From assembly GCA_963966185.1 (NCBI GenBank), contig CAWZYM010000048.1, forward strand, positions 132,001 through 196,000: 64,000 nt of DNA, given 5' to 3'. Of the stretch, positions 1 to 11,814 are shown in pieces. The notes below the pieces were generated by a model. That model made no database searches and was not told the DNA's origin. It was given only the letters and a program-made list of their open reading frames with translations. The position numbers were made by a program, and so were the translations under genes. The stretch's first letter is position 1; each line of letters begins with the position of its first letter. Source of the DNA: Rhabditoides inermis (Eukaryota > Nematoda > Chromadorea > Rhabditida > Rhabditidae).

Positions 1-326
1 ATTCCAGAATACAAGCAGGTGATCGCCAATCCGATCGACCTGCAGACAATCCGCTGCCGAGTCGACAAGGCCGAGTGCGTACTCATTGATTAGTTCGAAG
101 CTGATCGATTATTGTCGTTTGACGTCGTGGTTTTAGGTACGATACGTCGGAGGAGTTCGCGGCTGACATGGAGTTGATGTTCTCGAACTGCCGCGAGTTC
201 AACGAGGACGATTCTCCGACGGGGAAGGCGGGCAACAGCCTGCACAAGTTCTACGCCAAGAGATGGAGGCAGGTCAAGTACAACTACAGCAAGCGACTCA
301 AGAGGAAGAACGGCATACAGTGCTGA
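1..326 (+). CDS. C-terminal part of a BAZ2-like bromodomain protein (5' end outside window)
   Basis: Two exons are visible: 1-74 (donor gtgcgt) and 137-326, ending in TGA at 324-326. The translation runs IPEYKQVIANPIDLQTIRCR, then YDTSEEFAADMELMFSNCRE and FNEDDSPTGKAG. This is the second half of a bromodomain: the P-I/M-DL segment, the helix-C asparagine region NCREFNEDDS, and a closing basic tail. NEDDS-x-x-GKAG is characteristic of BAZ2A/BAZ2B-type bromodomains, which read acetylated histone lysines in ISWI-type chromatin remodelling complexes; assignment to BAZ2 rather than another bromodomain family is inference from this short piece. The protein ends about 16 basic residues after the domain, so the bromodomain is C-terminal as in BAZ2. 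The N-terminal domains lie before the window. Confidence 0.75.
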
Positions 327-601
327 TCTGTCCCCATCTCCCATCTCTCCCATCTATTCTCATCTCTTCCGATCTACTCCCACTGATCTACGCGTTTCGT
401 GTGTCTGTATCACGGTGTATCATTTCCCATTGTCCTTTTTCGAATTTGTTGATTTGTCAGTTTGTTCGTCATACACTTTGTATCATCACTATCGCACCGC
501 GCCGTTGGCAGGCACTACCCACTCTATATGTATTAATTGAATTGATTGACAGCTGAAATTTCTGATGATGTCACCACTCCGGTATATTATATCTCCAATT
601 A

Positions 602-603
<2 letters not shown>

Positions 604-666
<63 letters not shown>
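604..666. repeat. (AT)n microsatellite
   Basis: A pure alternating TA/AT run of about 60 bases lies downstream of the bromodomain gene. The rest of 327-855 shows no convincing gene. Confidence 0.95.
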
Positions 667-668
<2 letters not shown>

Positions 669-855
669 GGTTGGATTTGATTGTTTTTGAATCTTGATGT
701 GTTCACGTTGCTAACTATTTTGTAATAAATGTTAGAAAAATTGAAATTATTTTGTATGCGTTTATTTGATACTGTTATAGCTGAATGCGCGCCTGAAAAC
801 ACTCATCTATAGTCGTCGCCTGGAGGATAGTTTCTGCTATTGACAGCCGGGGTCA

Positions 856-2483
856 AGCAAATGGCAACAGGTCACCTCCCACAACTCGCTATGTTTTGAT
901 GGAATCTTGTAGGCATGCCCCATACCAAGCCCTAACTAAAATTAAAAATCTCGAAGAGCACCGGAAGTGCCCTAATTAAACACCGGAAGTTTACGTGCGT
1001 TCTCGTGCGCTATTGGTCATTGCGCATGCCATCCCGAAATGCGGACAGTGAAACATCGGTTCGGCGGCTAGTGGATAGTGAGTGAATTCGGAATGAGTGG
1101 TGACTAAGGTTCTGTCTCCGGCGGTGCAGAATGTTTTGCCAAATTTGAAACACATTTTTACGAGAAAAAAACACAAGTATAGGATCATATAGTGTGTTCC
1201 CTTTTTTGACCGACACAGACAGCCCCCAGACTGTTCATGCAAATGCGCCATTTCCTAACCGGCGAAATGACGATGACCGGTCGATAAGCTCGAAACTGAT
1301 GGTTATCGATTGATTTCGCAAAAACTAAGCCGAATTACAAAAATCGGCTTCTGTAGCGGCCTTCGTATATGAGTCGCAGCTCCTCAGCTTTATCCACAAT
1401 CGAGTAATTTGGGATTTAGCGAGTTCCTATCAATATCTGATTACTGTTTGAATGAGAATATAATGAAAACTACGAGTCTGTTGACAAAACGTTTAACAGT
1501 TAAATTGTTAGATATAGTGAGAAGCATACGTCGTTGAAATTTCAGCCTTTTATCTTTTAGGAGAACTGAGATGTACTATTTTTCATTAAAATAGCAAATT
1601 CAGATAAAATCATAAACTGAGCATTTGTGAGAAAAGTTGATAAAAAAGATGAAAATCGGCTCTGTACCGATTTGCGTAATGGTAAGCCAAACATTTCTCT
1701 TTTTTTATACCAACTCTCTATCTCCACTCCCCGCGGAGTAATTTGGGATTGAATGAAAACCTGGAGAATGAATTTTTCATGAAACATCCTAAACATGAAT
1801 TCGGAAAAGACCCACTTCACACCTCAATACAATTAGCTTACAGATGTGCATGTTGGCTAGAACATATTTCAATTTGAGCCTTCTAGCTTCATTGTATCCG
1901 GAGTTACGATTTCTTTCACTTCGTTGTCTTCTCCGTTTTTCTCATTTCGCATCAGAAAATAGACCGCGCACTGCCCGGAAAGTTAGCAATGACCAATGGT
2001 AGCACGTTTGCATGCAATTTACATAGATTTTCCACACTATATACAAAATGTTTTTCCCAATAGTTGTTTGAGTTATTGAAAGGCTCAATAAATAAACCAA
2101 TTGAAAAAAACAGAATCCACTCATTCTTTATTTCTGATGTGAGGACTTGCGACAAAATTGTGTTTCAAATTTTTGCACCGGTCATCGTCGACCGGTCATC
2201 GTCATTTCGCCGGTTCGGAAATGGCGCATTTGCATGAACAGTCTGGGGGCTGTCTGTGTCGATCAAAAAAAGGGAACACAATATATGATCCTATACTTGT
2301 GTTTTTTTCTCGTAAAAATGTGTTTCAAATTTGGCAAAACATTCTGCACCGCCGGAGACAGACTTCCGGCACTTCCGGTGCTCTTCGAGATTTTTAATTT
2401 TGGATAGGTCTAGTTATGGGGCATGCCTACAAGATTCCATCAAAACATAGCGAGTTGTGGGGGGTGACCTGTTGCCATTTGCT
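856..2483. mobile_element. Terminal-inverted-repeat (fold-back) element, about 1.6 kb
   Basis: The left end starts AGCAAATGGCAACAGGTCAC at 856 and the right end is its inverse, finishing GCCATTTGCT at 2483. The inverted similarity extends well inside the ends: the segment around 1195-1285 (CAGACAGCCCCCAGACTG and neighbours) is matched in reverse at about 2190-2275, and 1115-1190 at about 2276-2360. The left arm carries about 140 extra bases (roughly 975-1115) absent from the right arm. The interior (about 1290-2190) is AT-rich with no recognisable transposase, so this looks like a non-autonomous DNA element. A clean target-site duplication is not obvious; TC or TCA is possible. Confidence 0.8.
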
Positions 2484-3043
2484 TTCAGTCGCGAGCGAGA
2501 GAGGTCAGACAGCGCGGGAAAGGCTCGAGTGTGCCGCGGCCTCTTTGATTCGCATGTCGGCTTCTTTGATCGATATTAGCGTTTGAATGCGCGCGCTCGG
2601 GTCTCCTCACGACTAGAGGGTAGATCAAATGCGACAAGCGGGTAGATCAATTTTCTACCGTGATCCGGCGAACTATCTCCCAGAATAATATTATATATCT
2701 TCTTAGGATAACAGAAGAAAAAGAGGGGAGAAGAAGTTCCGCCTGTGGACACGTTTGTTGCATTTTGAGGTGTTTTGCGGGTGAGGGAACAGTAGGAAAG
2801 GAGCTTTCGGGGCACGTGGGCAGTGAGTGGACTGTTTGCCGAGCTGTCGCCTTCTTCTTCCATCCATTTCTCGAAGGGGGTGGGACTGTGGCGTGACCCA
2901 ACTGATCGCGCATATAAAAGACAGCAGACGCGCCATTCTCCTTTTCTCGCGTGCCCACCTGTGCCCAGGCACAGGCAGCAGCGGACGGACCATCTCTCTC
3001 TCCCCCCTCTCTCTCTCCCTCCCCCTCTCTCTCCCTCCCCCTC

Positions 3044-3082
<39 letters not shown>

Positions 3083-4154
3083 ATGTTGTGCGCAATGTGG
3101 GTGAGAACTGCGTTCGCCGTGTGATGCACTATTCCTGCATGGATCCCTCTCCTCTCTCCCTCTCTCCCTCTCTCCCCTCCGTCGTCTACGCCCTCCTGTT
3201 ATGCCACGCTCTCTCGCGTGGGATCGATGTGTGCCCGAGGGCTTCTCTCCATGTATAGTCTGCATTTGCAGACGCCTGCTATTCCGTCTTTCCAGTCTTT
3301 CTCGCTATTGCATCACTTGCGCGAAGAAAGCATGTATTATTCACAGCACACATCATTCTGTGCCATGTGCGTACGTTTTTTTTAATCCAGTGTACATCCA
3401 CTTTGGTGGCGAGATTTGAATGAGACATGGTTTTTTTTCTCGGGGACAGACACTCACTTTATCTGTAATCTGCCAAATCGGGATGGAATGCTTGTTGCCA
3501 GCCGTTCTTTTATGATTGTTCTCCTTCGTTATATAACCACCATAACGTTTTTTTCCTATCTGGAATTCTGTAATTCACTACTGATAGCGGGGGGTGATAG
3601 CAGATGTGCAGATGTGCTATCACCGCTTATCACTGTTATAGTTATTTTATTTTTACGCGCGTCGGCGTGTGTGTGTATGAGTGAGGGGGAGAGAGTCGTT
3701 ACATTTAATAGTTTCGTTTTATGTGCGTGATTACAAGTGTCAAAGGGCAGGGGATGATATTTGCGAGAGTGATTACTATTCGTCAGCAGTCGCCGTCGAT
3801 TGCACACGTGTAGTCTCGACGTGCGCTCTCTCGCCGCACACTCCTTCTCTCACCCTCTCCATACACACACTCTCTACGTGTCTCTGTCGTCAGCATCTCC
3901 ACATTCGGAAGCGTGGAATGTGGAATGTGCATTGTCGAAGCCACACGTGGATCTATCGAGAGAGCAGACAACGTTGCCTAGCAGTCTACTATGGCAAAAG
4001 AGTGCATAGTGGCACGTTTTCCAATCTCGTTAGCTTGTGTGCACTGCAACTCACGAACTGATGTGTGATGTGTGGTGTGTGCGTGTTGTGCACGCACCGC
4101 GAACCTGCCTTCACTCGCCACCTCCTTTGCATGTCTCCTTTCAGAATAGCCGTC
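2484..4154. other. Intergenic region with CT-rich low-complexity DNA
   Basis: This gap holds CT-dinucleotide tracts at about 2993-3083 and 3147-3180. Open frames across these tracts are compositional artefacts. No gene-like exon structure was seen. The tail end probably contains the uridine phosphorylase promoter and 5' leader: a TTTCAG at about 4140-4145 is a likely cis- or trans-splice acceptor just before that gene's ATG. Confidence 0.5.
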
Positions 4155-4444
4155 ATGTCCCTCGTCCTGCGCAACCCCCACCTCTCCGACAATGCAGAGG
4201 ACTTCCTATACCACTTCGGATTCGGAAACAGAACTCTCGACCTCAAGGCTGTCTTCGGAAACACCAAGGTAAACAACAGGTAGAGAGTGGCATAGGTATT
4301 GTTGGCTAGATTGGCATCTCGCGTTGTTTGTTTGGCTTTCGCCGAAAAGAGATGCTTATCGGGGACGATTTATGATGGGATGCCATCTGAATCAGCGTCA
4401 TGGGTTATAGGATAGAAGATCAGAGTGGATAGAGATCAAGAGAT

Positions 4445-4483
<39 letters not shown>

Positions 4484-4501
4484 GTGGGCCACGTGCGCGG
4501 C

Positions 4502-4533
<32 letters not shown>

Positions 4534-6010
4534 CCTTTTTTGGGAATGATATATGACTGGTTGATAGGCGCGGCGAAAGTCACAATGGGATGCGTAAGAA
4601 GTGTGCGAGTGGACGGACATAGACTAGACGGTTCGATCGACGAAAAGAAGACAAGAAGCAGACGGGTCGGGAAGAAAAATGACGAGAGCATATGGCGGAG
4701 TGGAATGGGACACATCCATCAAACATCTTCACTTATTAGTCTGTGAAGAAGAGTCGGTTCAGTAGAATAGTCATTTGTTCTTCCTCGATCACAACAACTG
4801 AAAAAAACTAATGACATCAACACCGTGTATAGTGAGACCGCAAATGAGTTCCACTCTTTTCACGAGATACATAACACACAACAGACAAATCACAGAACAC
4901 AACCTACAAAACACGCGGACCGCTGTTTTCTATGCGAGAGCGTTACCACAACCCTATGTGGGCATGTGAGAGGATCGAAACAGAAAGAAATATGAACGTC
5001 GAGCAAATCAGCATTGTATAGACAATAGGTACGTAGGGACTGTCCAAGAAACTGTCTAAGATAATGTATTCGTTATCCTGAGCTAAATGTGATCCAATTA
5101 AATGATCCAAACAAACATCAGCCGTTCTCTATGGAGGCTTCTTCTACCCATCTGCCCGTTTCAGTTTGTGTGCGTTGGCGGCTCTCCGAGTCGCTTCAAA
5201 CACTACGCAGAGCTCTTCGCCAACGACGTCGGACTCCCTGTCGAGGGAGACCTCTCCCAGTCAGATCGATTCGTCATATACAAGACCGGACCCGTTCTAT
5301 GGATCAACGTGGGTGGTCCTCACTTTATTTGCATTTTGCATGCATTTCATCAATGAGTTTTCAGCACGGAATGGGTACTCCTTCTCTTTCCATCATGATG
5401 AACGAAGTACTCAAGCTCATCCACTACTCCGGAGCCCAGGGAGTGCATGTGAGTGGAGAGAGGGAGAGAGAGAGAGGGAGAGAGAGAGAGAGATGATCTC
5501 TCTACAGCTCGTCCGTCTGGGCACTTCCGGAGGCGTGGGCGTTGCCCCGGGTACTGTGGTCGTCTCCCGAGGTGCGATGAACGGAGAGCTCGAGCAGAAC
5601 TACGTGCAGTGGATCGCCGGAAAGAAGGTAGACATTCGTGGCGAGACCCGTTCGTTGTTTGAACCATATAACCGTGTATCACTGTGGTATGGGACATGAC
5701 GTATGATAATTGGTGATGGGACCCACACCCGAGTACGCAGGTGGTCCGCGAGGCTTCACTGGACGCGGATCTGCGGAAAGACCTGCTGGCGACTGCGGAA
5801 GAAATGAAGATTCCTGTGGAGACGGGACTCACACTCTGCGCCGATGACTTCTATGAGGGTGCGTCCCCTTCTCTCTCTCTATCTTTCCTATATCCCTCTC
5901 TTACAGGCCAGATGCGTTTGGATGGCTTTGCCTGCGAGTACACCATGGAAGACAAGTTCGCTTTCCTCAGGTCCATTCACGATCTGGTGAGTGGAAAGAG
6001 AGAACAAGAT

Positions 6011-6050
<40 letters not shown>

Positions 6051-6179
6051 AGAGAGAGCGAGAGAGAGAGGGGAGGGAGAGAGAAAAAAAGAGTTTTCAG
6101 GGAGTCCGCAACATTGAAATGGAGAGCACTTGTTTCGCCTCAATGACCAAGAGAGCAGGACTGAAGGGTGTGTATTTTC

Positions 6180-6229
<50 letters not shown>

Positions 6230-7051
6230 TTTTCGATTTGCTCCCATTTTCTGATTTGTAGTCTGTTTCGCTTAGGCGCGCGTCAGACTAATCGCAATTC
6301 AAAATCGCAAATCACGGTATCGCAACGTATTAGGATACAGTATTGAATTTTCAAAATCGCTTGCGGTTTTCAAATTTCAAATCGCAGCGATTCGGAATCG
6401 CAAGTGGCGACATACAAATCGCAACGCAGGGTTCGATTTTGTTTCAGCCTATTTGATGAGAATGCGTGTCTCGGAATCGAGTTTGTGTGAAATGGAATCG
6501 CCTTCCGGATTCGAACACGTGACATGCAAAACTGAGGTGTCATTTCAATTTGAACTGATAGTTTGCCACGCCATTTGTCATCGCCGATAGCAATAGATAA
6601 AAGACTACATCTACACAACATGACATAAGACATAATAAAACCAAGGGCGTCTTTGTTCAATTTTTATGATCGCTTCGCTTGCATATTTTAAAAATCATAA
6701 ATCATAACATATTCGATCAATTACAGAAATCTGATACTGACTTAATTTAATCGAAATATGTTAGCTTGATCTTGTAAACATTATAGTACACTTGTAGCAA
6801 TACTATAGTATTCTTGGAGCTTGTAGCAGTAAAAGTATGGTAATAAAATCAATGTATTTCAGCAGCTATCGTATGCGTCACTCTGTTGAACCGCATGGAA
6901 GGCGATCAAGTGAAAATCGAGAAGGTAAGAGAATCGTGGCGGGACCAAATAAATGATTGAACTACAGGACGACTACTTGGACTTCGAGACCCGGCCGTTC
7001 CGACTCGTTTCTGCTCTGATCCGCAAGGTTTGCGGACTCAACAAGATCTAG
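4155..7051 (+). CDS. upp-1: Uridine phosphorylase
   Basis: Nine exons: 4155-4268, 5165-5308, 5365-5448, 5508-5627, 5741-5858, 5907-5986, 6101-6167, 6863-6924, 6968-7051. Phases all match and give a protein of about 290 residues, the usual size for animal uridine phosphorylase. Family motifs are present: NPHLSDNAEDFLYHFGFG near the start, FVCVGGSPSRFK (phosphate site), HGMGTPS, RLGTSGGVGVAPGTVVVS, and NIEMESTCFASM (the uridine/ribose-binding Met-Glu-Ser). The enzyme reversibly splits uridine with phosphate into uracil and ribose-1-phosphate in cytosolic pyrimidine salvage. An in-frame ATG at 4131 would add eight residues, but a TTTCAG acceptor between the two ATGs favours 4155. The 695-base intron 6168-6862 holds an AT microsatellite and a tRNA-like relic. 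AATAAA lies at 7259-7264. Confidence 0.95.
4451..4528. repeat. Adjacent (GA)n and (GT)n microsatellites
   Basis: GA repeats at about 4451-4479 are followed by GT repeats at about 4503-4528, in the first intron of the uridine phosphorylase gene. Confidence 0.9.
6184..6226. repeat. (AT)n microsatellite
   Basis: A pure AT run in the seventh intron of the uridine phosphorylase gene. Confidence 0.95.
6482..6545 (-). repeat. tRNA-like relic (likely SINE head)
   Basis: The minus strand contains GTGTTCGAATCCGG, a close match to the pol III B box (GGTTCGANTCC), preceded by a short anticodon-arm-like stretch. The full cloverleaf does not fold convincingly, so this is a tRNA-derived relic rather than a working tRNA. 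It lies inside a uridine phosphorylase intron. Confidence 0.4.
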
Positions 7052-7258
7052 GTATACTGTATCACATCAGTACTGTACACTACTCATACGCATGACTACT
7101 TTAAGACAGATTTCTAGGTTATCAATTTGATCAGTTGTTCTTGATCGATATTACGACATTTCCATCTTTTGATTATCACTTGTGTATGCGATGTTGTGAG
7201 AGATTCGGAATATGAGAGTTGTGTACAGTATAATATGCCCTGAACAGTGCAGAGTTTT

Positions 7259-7264
7259 AATAAA
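7259..7264 (+). terminator. Polyadenylation signal AATAAA (uridine phosphorylase)
   Basis: Canonical AATAAA about 210 bases after the uridine phosphorylase stop codon. Confidence 0.7.
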
Positions 7265-7517
7265 GCGTTTATATATTCAATGACAATGAGTCGTCTTTTT
7301 GTTATGTACAAGTAGACACAGACAGACAAACAACTAAAAGAACTGGTTGTTTGGAAGTGACTGATGATGGCTGCACACTGGCCCAGGGCTATTTCACTCA
7401 GAAAGAAATTTGAATGTCCCTGGGTGGGAATGGAACACACAATGCGTCTATCAGACATGGAAAAGCAGTCTGCGCCCCTTTTTTTCACAGGAAGTGCGGT
7501 GACCGATGCCATTTGAG

Positions 7518-7624
7518 GAGAGAGAGGAGAGGAGAGGAGAGAGAGATGAGAGAGAAAGAGATAGAGACACAGAAAGAGATAGAGAGAGAGAGAGACACAC
7601 AGAAAGAGAGAGAGAGAGAGAGAG
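7518..7624. repeat. GA-rich microsatellite
   Basis: Impure GA/GAGACA repeats. They lie between uridine phosphorylase and the converging kinase gene; no gene is apparent in 7265-8049. A B-box-like TTCCATTCCCAC on the minus strand near 7421-7435 is too weak to call. Confidence 0.85.
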
Positions 7625-8049
7625 AACATGAGAGCAAGAGCGAGTGCAAAGAGTGCAGTGAGCGTTTTTTCCCGGTGTCCACTATACTTCCTTTGGATAT
7701 GTGGTTGGGAGGTCATGTGTCGTGTGTGATGTATGTTTCTTTCATGTGACACCCACGATGTATAGGCGAGCAGGCCTTATTTGGACTCTCATGGAGACAT
7801 ATAGAGGTAGGGGAGGGAAGAGAGAGGAGTGCGGCAGACTCCGAAGGTCATTGCATGTGTATAGGCAGAGGAGAGACCAATCCACGTTTCTCTCATGTGG
7901 TGTGACAAAGTCGGCCCAGAATCATGAATAGATTTTATCTGAACATATTTCTCAGATGAACCAACTTCAAAAATACGCCAACGATACGTTTCACCTGTAC
8001 GCGATGTGAGAACGTCTTTGATACGGCATGTGGGAAAGACTGCGAGGGA

Positions 8050-8125
8050 AGAGGGAGGGAGGGAGGGAGGGAGGGAGGGAGGGAGGGAGGGAGGGAGGGA
8101 GGGAGGGAGGGAGGGAGGGAGGGAG
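8050..8125. repeat. (GGGA)n tetranucleotide repeat
   Basis: About 18 copies of GGGA directly abut the stop codon of the minus-strand kinase gene, so they form the start of its 3' UTR. Confidence 0.95.
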
Positions 8126-10970
8126 CTAGTTGAATGGCACTATGTCGGAGAGCCAAGAGTGGGAAGCTATCTCAGAAGCCTTGGGTCGACGAGTGGGGCT
8201 GACTTGAAGGAGACGGGTCACTAGGTCCTTGGCTCCTGGAAAACAAGAGTTAATGATGGAGAGAGGGGGGGGGGAGAGACTCACGGGCCGAAAGCGGTCT
8301 CCAGTCGGGTAGATCGAGGTGCAGCTGACCCCTGGTTATGAGACGGAACAGACGTTGGCGGTCGGAGGACCTGCAGATGGTTGATTCCTCTACCCCCCTC
8401 TCTCTCTCTCTCTCCAGTCATGTCTCACCTGAAAGGGCAGTGTCCGACTAGCATAACATGCAGGAGAACTCCCAGTGACCATACATCGATCTGGAGACCG
8501 TATCCTAAAACCAAAACTTATGTAAACGCTGTTTTCGGTAAACAAACATCATTGGATACGTGATTCGCTTTTTTCGTCTTCGAGAACAGAACAGATACAT
8601 TTTAGTCCTCACCAACACACGTAATGTTTGCAAGTAGTGCCTACACACTCATTCGGCTATTCCCCCAATCTCCCTCCACCCTCTACTCCCTTCATTGTAT
8701 TGTGTCTCATATTTATACAACACTTGATAGAGACATAACAACATAACAGTGGGGAGAACTGGCTGAGATGTGATCACAACATTATTTGCCGAATGTTGTA
8801 GTACTTTGTGAAGAATTATAATGAAACGAAGCTAGCTAATGTGAACTTCTGAACTACTTCATGATCAACTAATTAAACTCCACAAAAAACACGCCTTTAT
8901 CGTCGAGTAGCTCGGGGGCGCAGTAGGAAGGAGTTCCACAGACACGACTCAGAGGACCCAGTGCAGTGCACGCCAGACCAAAGTCAGCCAGCTGAAACAA
9001 CACACAGTACTCATCCGGCAAACATCCCAGCAAGTCCATCCGATAAAGTCATTGATGTGCAGAAAGTAATCAAATGAGAAAAGACACACTCCACTGACCT
9101 TGACATGCCGTCCACTAAATATCAGCACGTTTTCCGGCTTCACATCACGATGCACGATCTTCCTGAAATGTGCACCAATTATGCACATTGCATGTACAAC
9201 CTAACGTATTTGTAATTTGTTTTCTAGTTTCACATAAACAAGTCATGTTTTGCAATGTGCTCAATGTGCGAGACTGTGGCGGATCCACTCACCTTGTATG
9301 GAGGTATGCGAGAGCCGACGATATTTGATACGTGACATGCGCCGATTCGGATTCCGAAAGACGTCCGTTCTCCTTGATCGCTTCGAACAGATCGCCGTTC
9401 TGCAATTGGTTGCGTAGATTGGTTGCGTAGACTGAGTATCACGCACCTGAGCGTACTCGAATACCAAGAAGTACTTGGAGTGTGACTGGTATGCTGCGAG
9501 CAGGCGACAGATGTTCGCGTGGCGGCACATACCTAGTATTTCCACCTACAACTAGTCTTGTTTGCTTGTTGTTATTAGGTTGTTTACCTCATTCTCGACA
9601 AAGAACCACTTGCCGCGGAGAGCCGTCTTGTTCACCTCCTGCAACGACGTGGGTGGTCTCCTCTCCTCCCCCCTCTCTCTCTTTCTCGTCGTATAGTGGG
9701 TATTCTCATTGCTGTGCACTCACAAAGTCACAAAGACCTCATGAATTATGTTTGGTTGTCCGGCGCTCGCTTTTCTATACTCTTTTTCCGTCTATGAGTA
9801 CTTCCGTCATTCGTAACGACCAATGTCGAATGTGCAGATTTGTATATGCAGACATGAGAAAGTGAGAAAAAGATTTGTTTGTGTATATCTTTCGCAAAAC
9901 AATGCTTTGGTGCGGTGGGAGAATCCCTCGACACTACTCTCACTCGTTTGTTATTTGAAGAAACACACAAATACAAATAACAAATATCCCTGCTATCCTT
10001 TCCTCTCCCTGCTATCCTTTCCTCTCCCTGCTATCCTTTCCTCTCCCTGCTATCCTTTCCTCTCCCTGCTATCCTTTCCTCTCCCTGCTATCCTTTCCTC
10101 TCCCTGCTATCCTTTCCTCTCCCTGCTATCCTTTCCTCTCCCTGCTATCCTTTCCTCTCCCTGCTATCCTTTCCTCTCCCTGCTATCCTTTCCTCTCCCT
10201 GCTATCCTTTCCTCTCCCTGCTATCCTTTCCTCTCCCTGCTATCCTTTCCTCTCCCTGCTATCCTTTCCTCTCCCTGCTATCCTTTCCTCTCCCTGCTAT
10301 CCTTTCCTCTCCCTGCTATCCTTTCCTCTCCCTGCTATCCTTTCCTCTCCCTGCTATCCTTTCCTCTCCCTGCTATCCTTTCCTCTCCCTGCTATCCTTT
10401 CCTCTCCCTGCTATCCTTTCCTCTCCCTGCTATCCTTTCCTCTCCCTGCTATCCTTTCCTCTCCCTGCTATCCTTTCCTCTCCCTGCTATCCTTTCCTCT
10501 CCCTGCTATCCTTTCCTCTCCCTGCTATCCTTTCCTCTCCCTGCTATCCTTTCCTCTCCCTGCTATCCTTTCCTCTCCCTGCTCAATCGCGTCTGCGTCT
10601 GCATAAATGACTAATGTTCCATACACGTTTTCTCACAAAATACTATAACATTTTATGTTTGCTTTGGAAACTCTCAATATAATACGCAAGAGACTGAATA
10701 ATGTAGAACTACTTGAAATAACGAGTTGTTAAACCCCGTATAAATTATTATTGTAAATGAAAACATCCTAAAATCTTATTAGACGTTGGCATTCGCATTT
10801 GATTTATAGGGTGGAGGTATGCTCACTCACTCACTCTACTCACCTTCAGAGCACACTTCTTCTCATCACTCCTTCGCAGAGAGAAGTGGACCTATACATG
10901 AATAGATTATGAGAAAGAGGTTGGAGAGAGAAAGAGAGAAATAAACATTGAGAGTGAGAGAGAAATATAG

Positions 10971-11016
<46 letters not shown>

Positions 11017-11444
11017 TGGTCGAGGGGTTTCTCGCGCGGAGGCGAGAGTCACAAAGGGGCAAGAAGGGCGGAAGTGAGTGGGAGTGGGCCTACTTGGGAG
11101 AAGTTTCCTCTTCCGATCACTGGGCCAATGTCGAACTCTCGCTCCACCGCCGCACGAGACTCCACATCTTTGATGTTCTCGGAAAGCTGAAAGCTGAAAG
11201 ATTGTTGAATCTTGAATCATACTGTCGTGAAAATAATTTTATAGTTTTACTAGTTACGAGTGGTGAAATTTGATGTATTTGGATCTTTGCATGTTTGTTT
11301 ACCTCTCCCCTCTCTTCTATCGACATGATTTGAGTGTGCCTCAATGGACGGAATAATTGCTGGCACTGGGGGCCGAATTTGTGCCAGAGTATAGCAGCCC
11401 CACTGCACACCACGGAAAAAGAGTGCGCGGACAGAGGTGGAACG

Positions 11445-11503
<59 letters not shown>

Positions 11504-11774
11504 AAAATGAGAATGTTTGCTCGTGAATTGTTCACTTAGATAGTTCTTTGCTTAATTAACATGCGGACAATGAGTTTGTGAGTGCAACCCGATATCTTCT
11601 CTGACGCAAGCAGAGCCGTGAGAAAAGCGAGAAAAGAATTCAGATTCTCCCCAGATGATCAAACTATCAACTATGATTATCTGATGATTATCAGATTGTG
11701 CCAGCGTTATCATCAAATCGGGTGCCTTACATGCCTCGGGAGACATGTGCAAAACTGTTTGCGACGGGTTACTG

Positions 11775-11814
<40 letters not shown>

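Noticed and set aside
604..802. Minus-strand frame with a Tyr-Ile repeat
   Set aside because: Reading of the (AT)n microsatellite.
2576..3265. 229-codon minus-strand Arg/Glu-rich frame
   Set aside because: Produced by the CT/GA low-complexity tract; no family or splice evidence.
9823..10614. 263-codon open frame of repeated Pro/Leu/Ser peptide
   Set aside because: It is a reading of the 19-bp minisatellite inside an intron of the minus-strand kinase; the 19-residue period follows from three 19-bp units.
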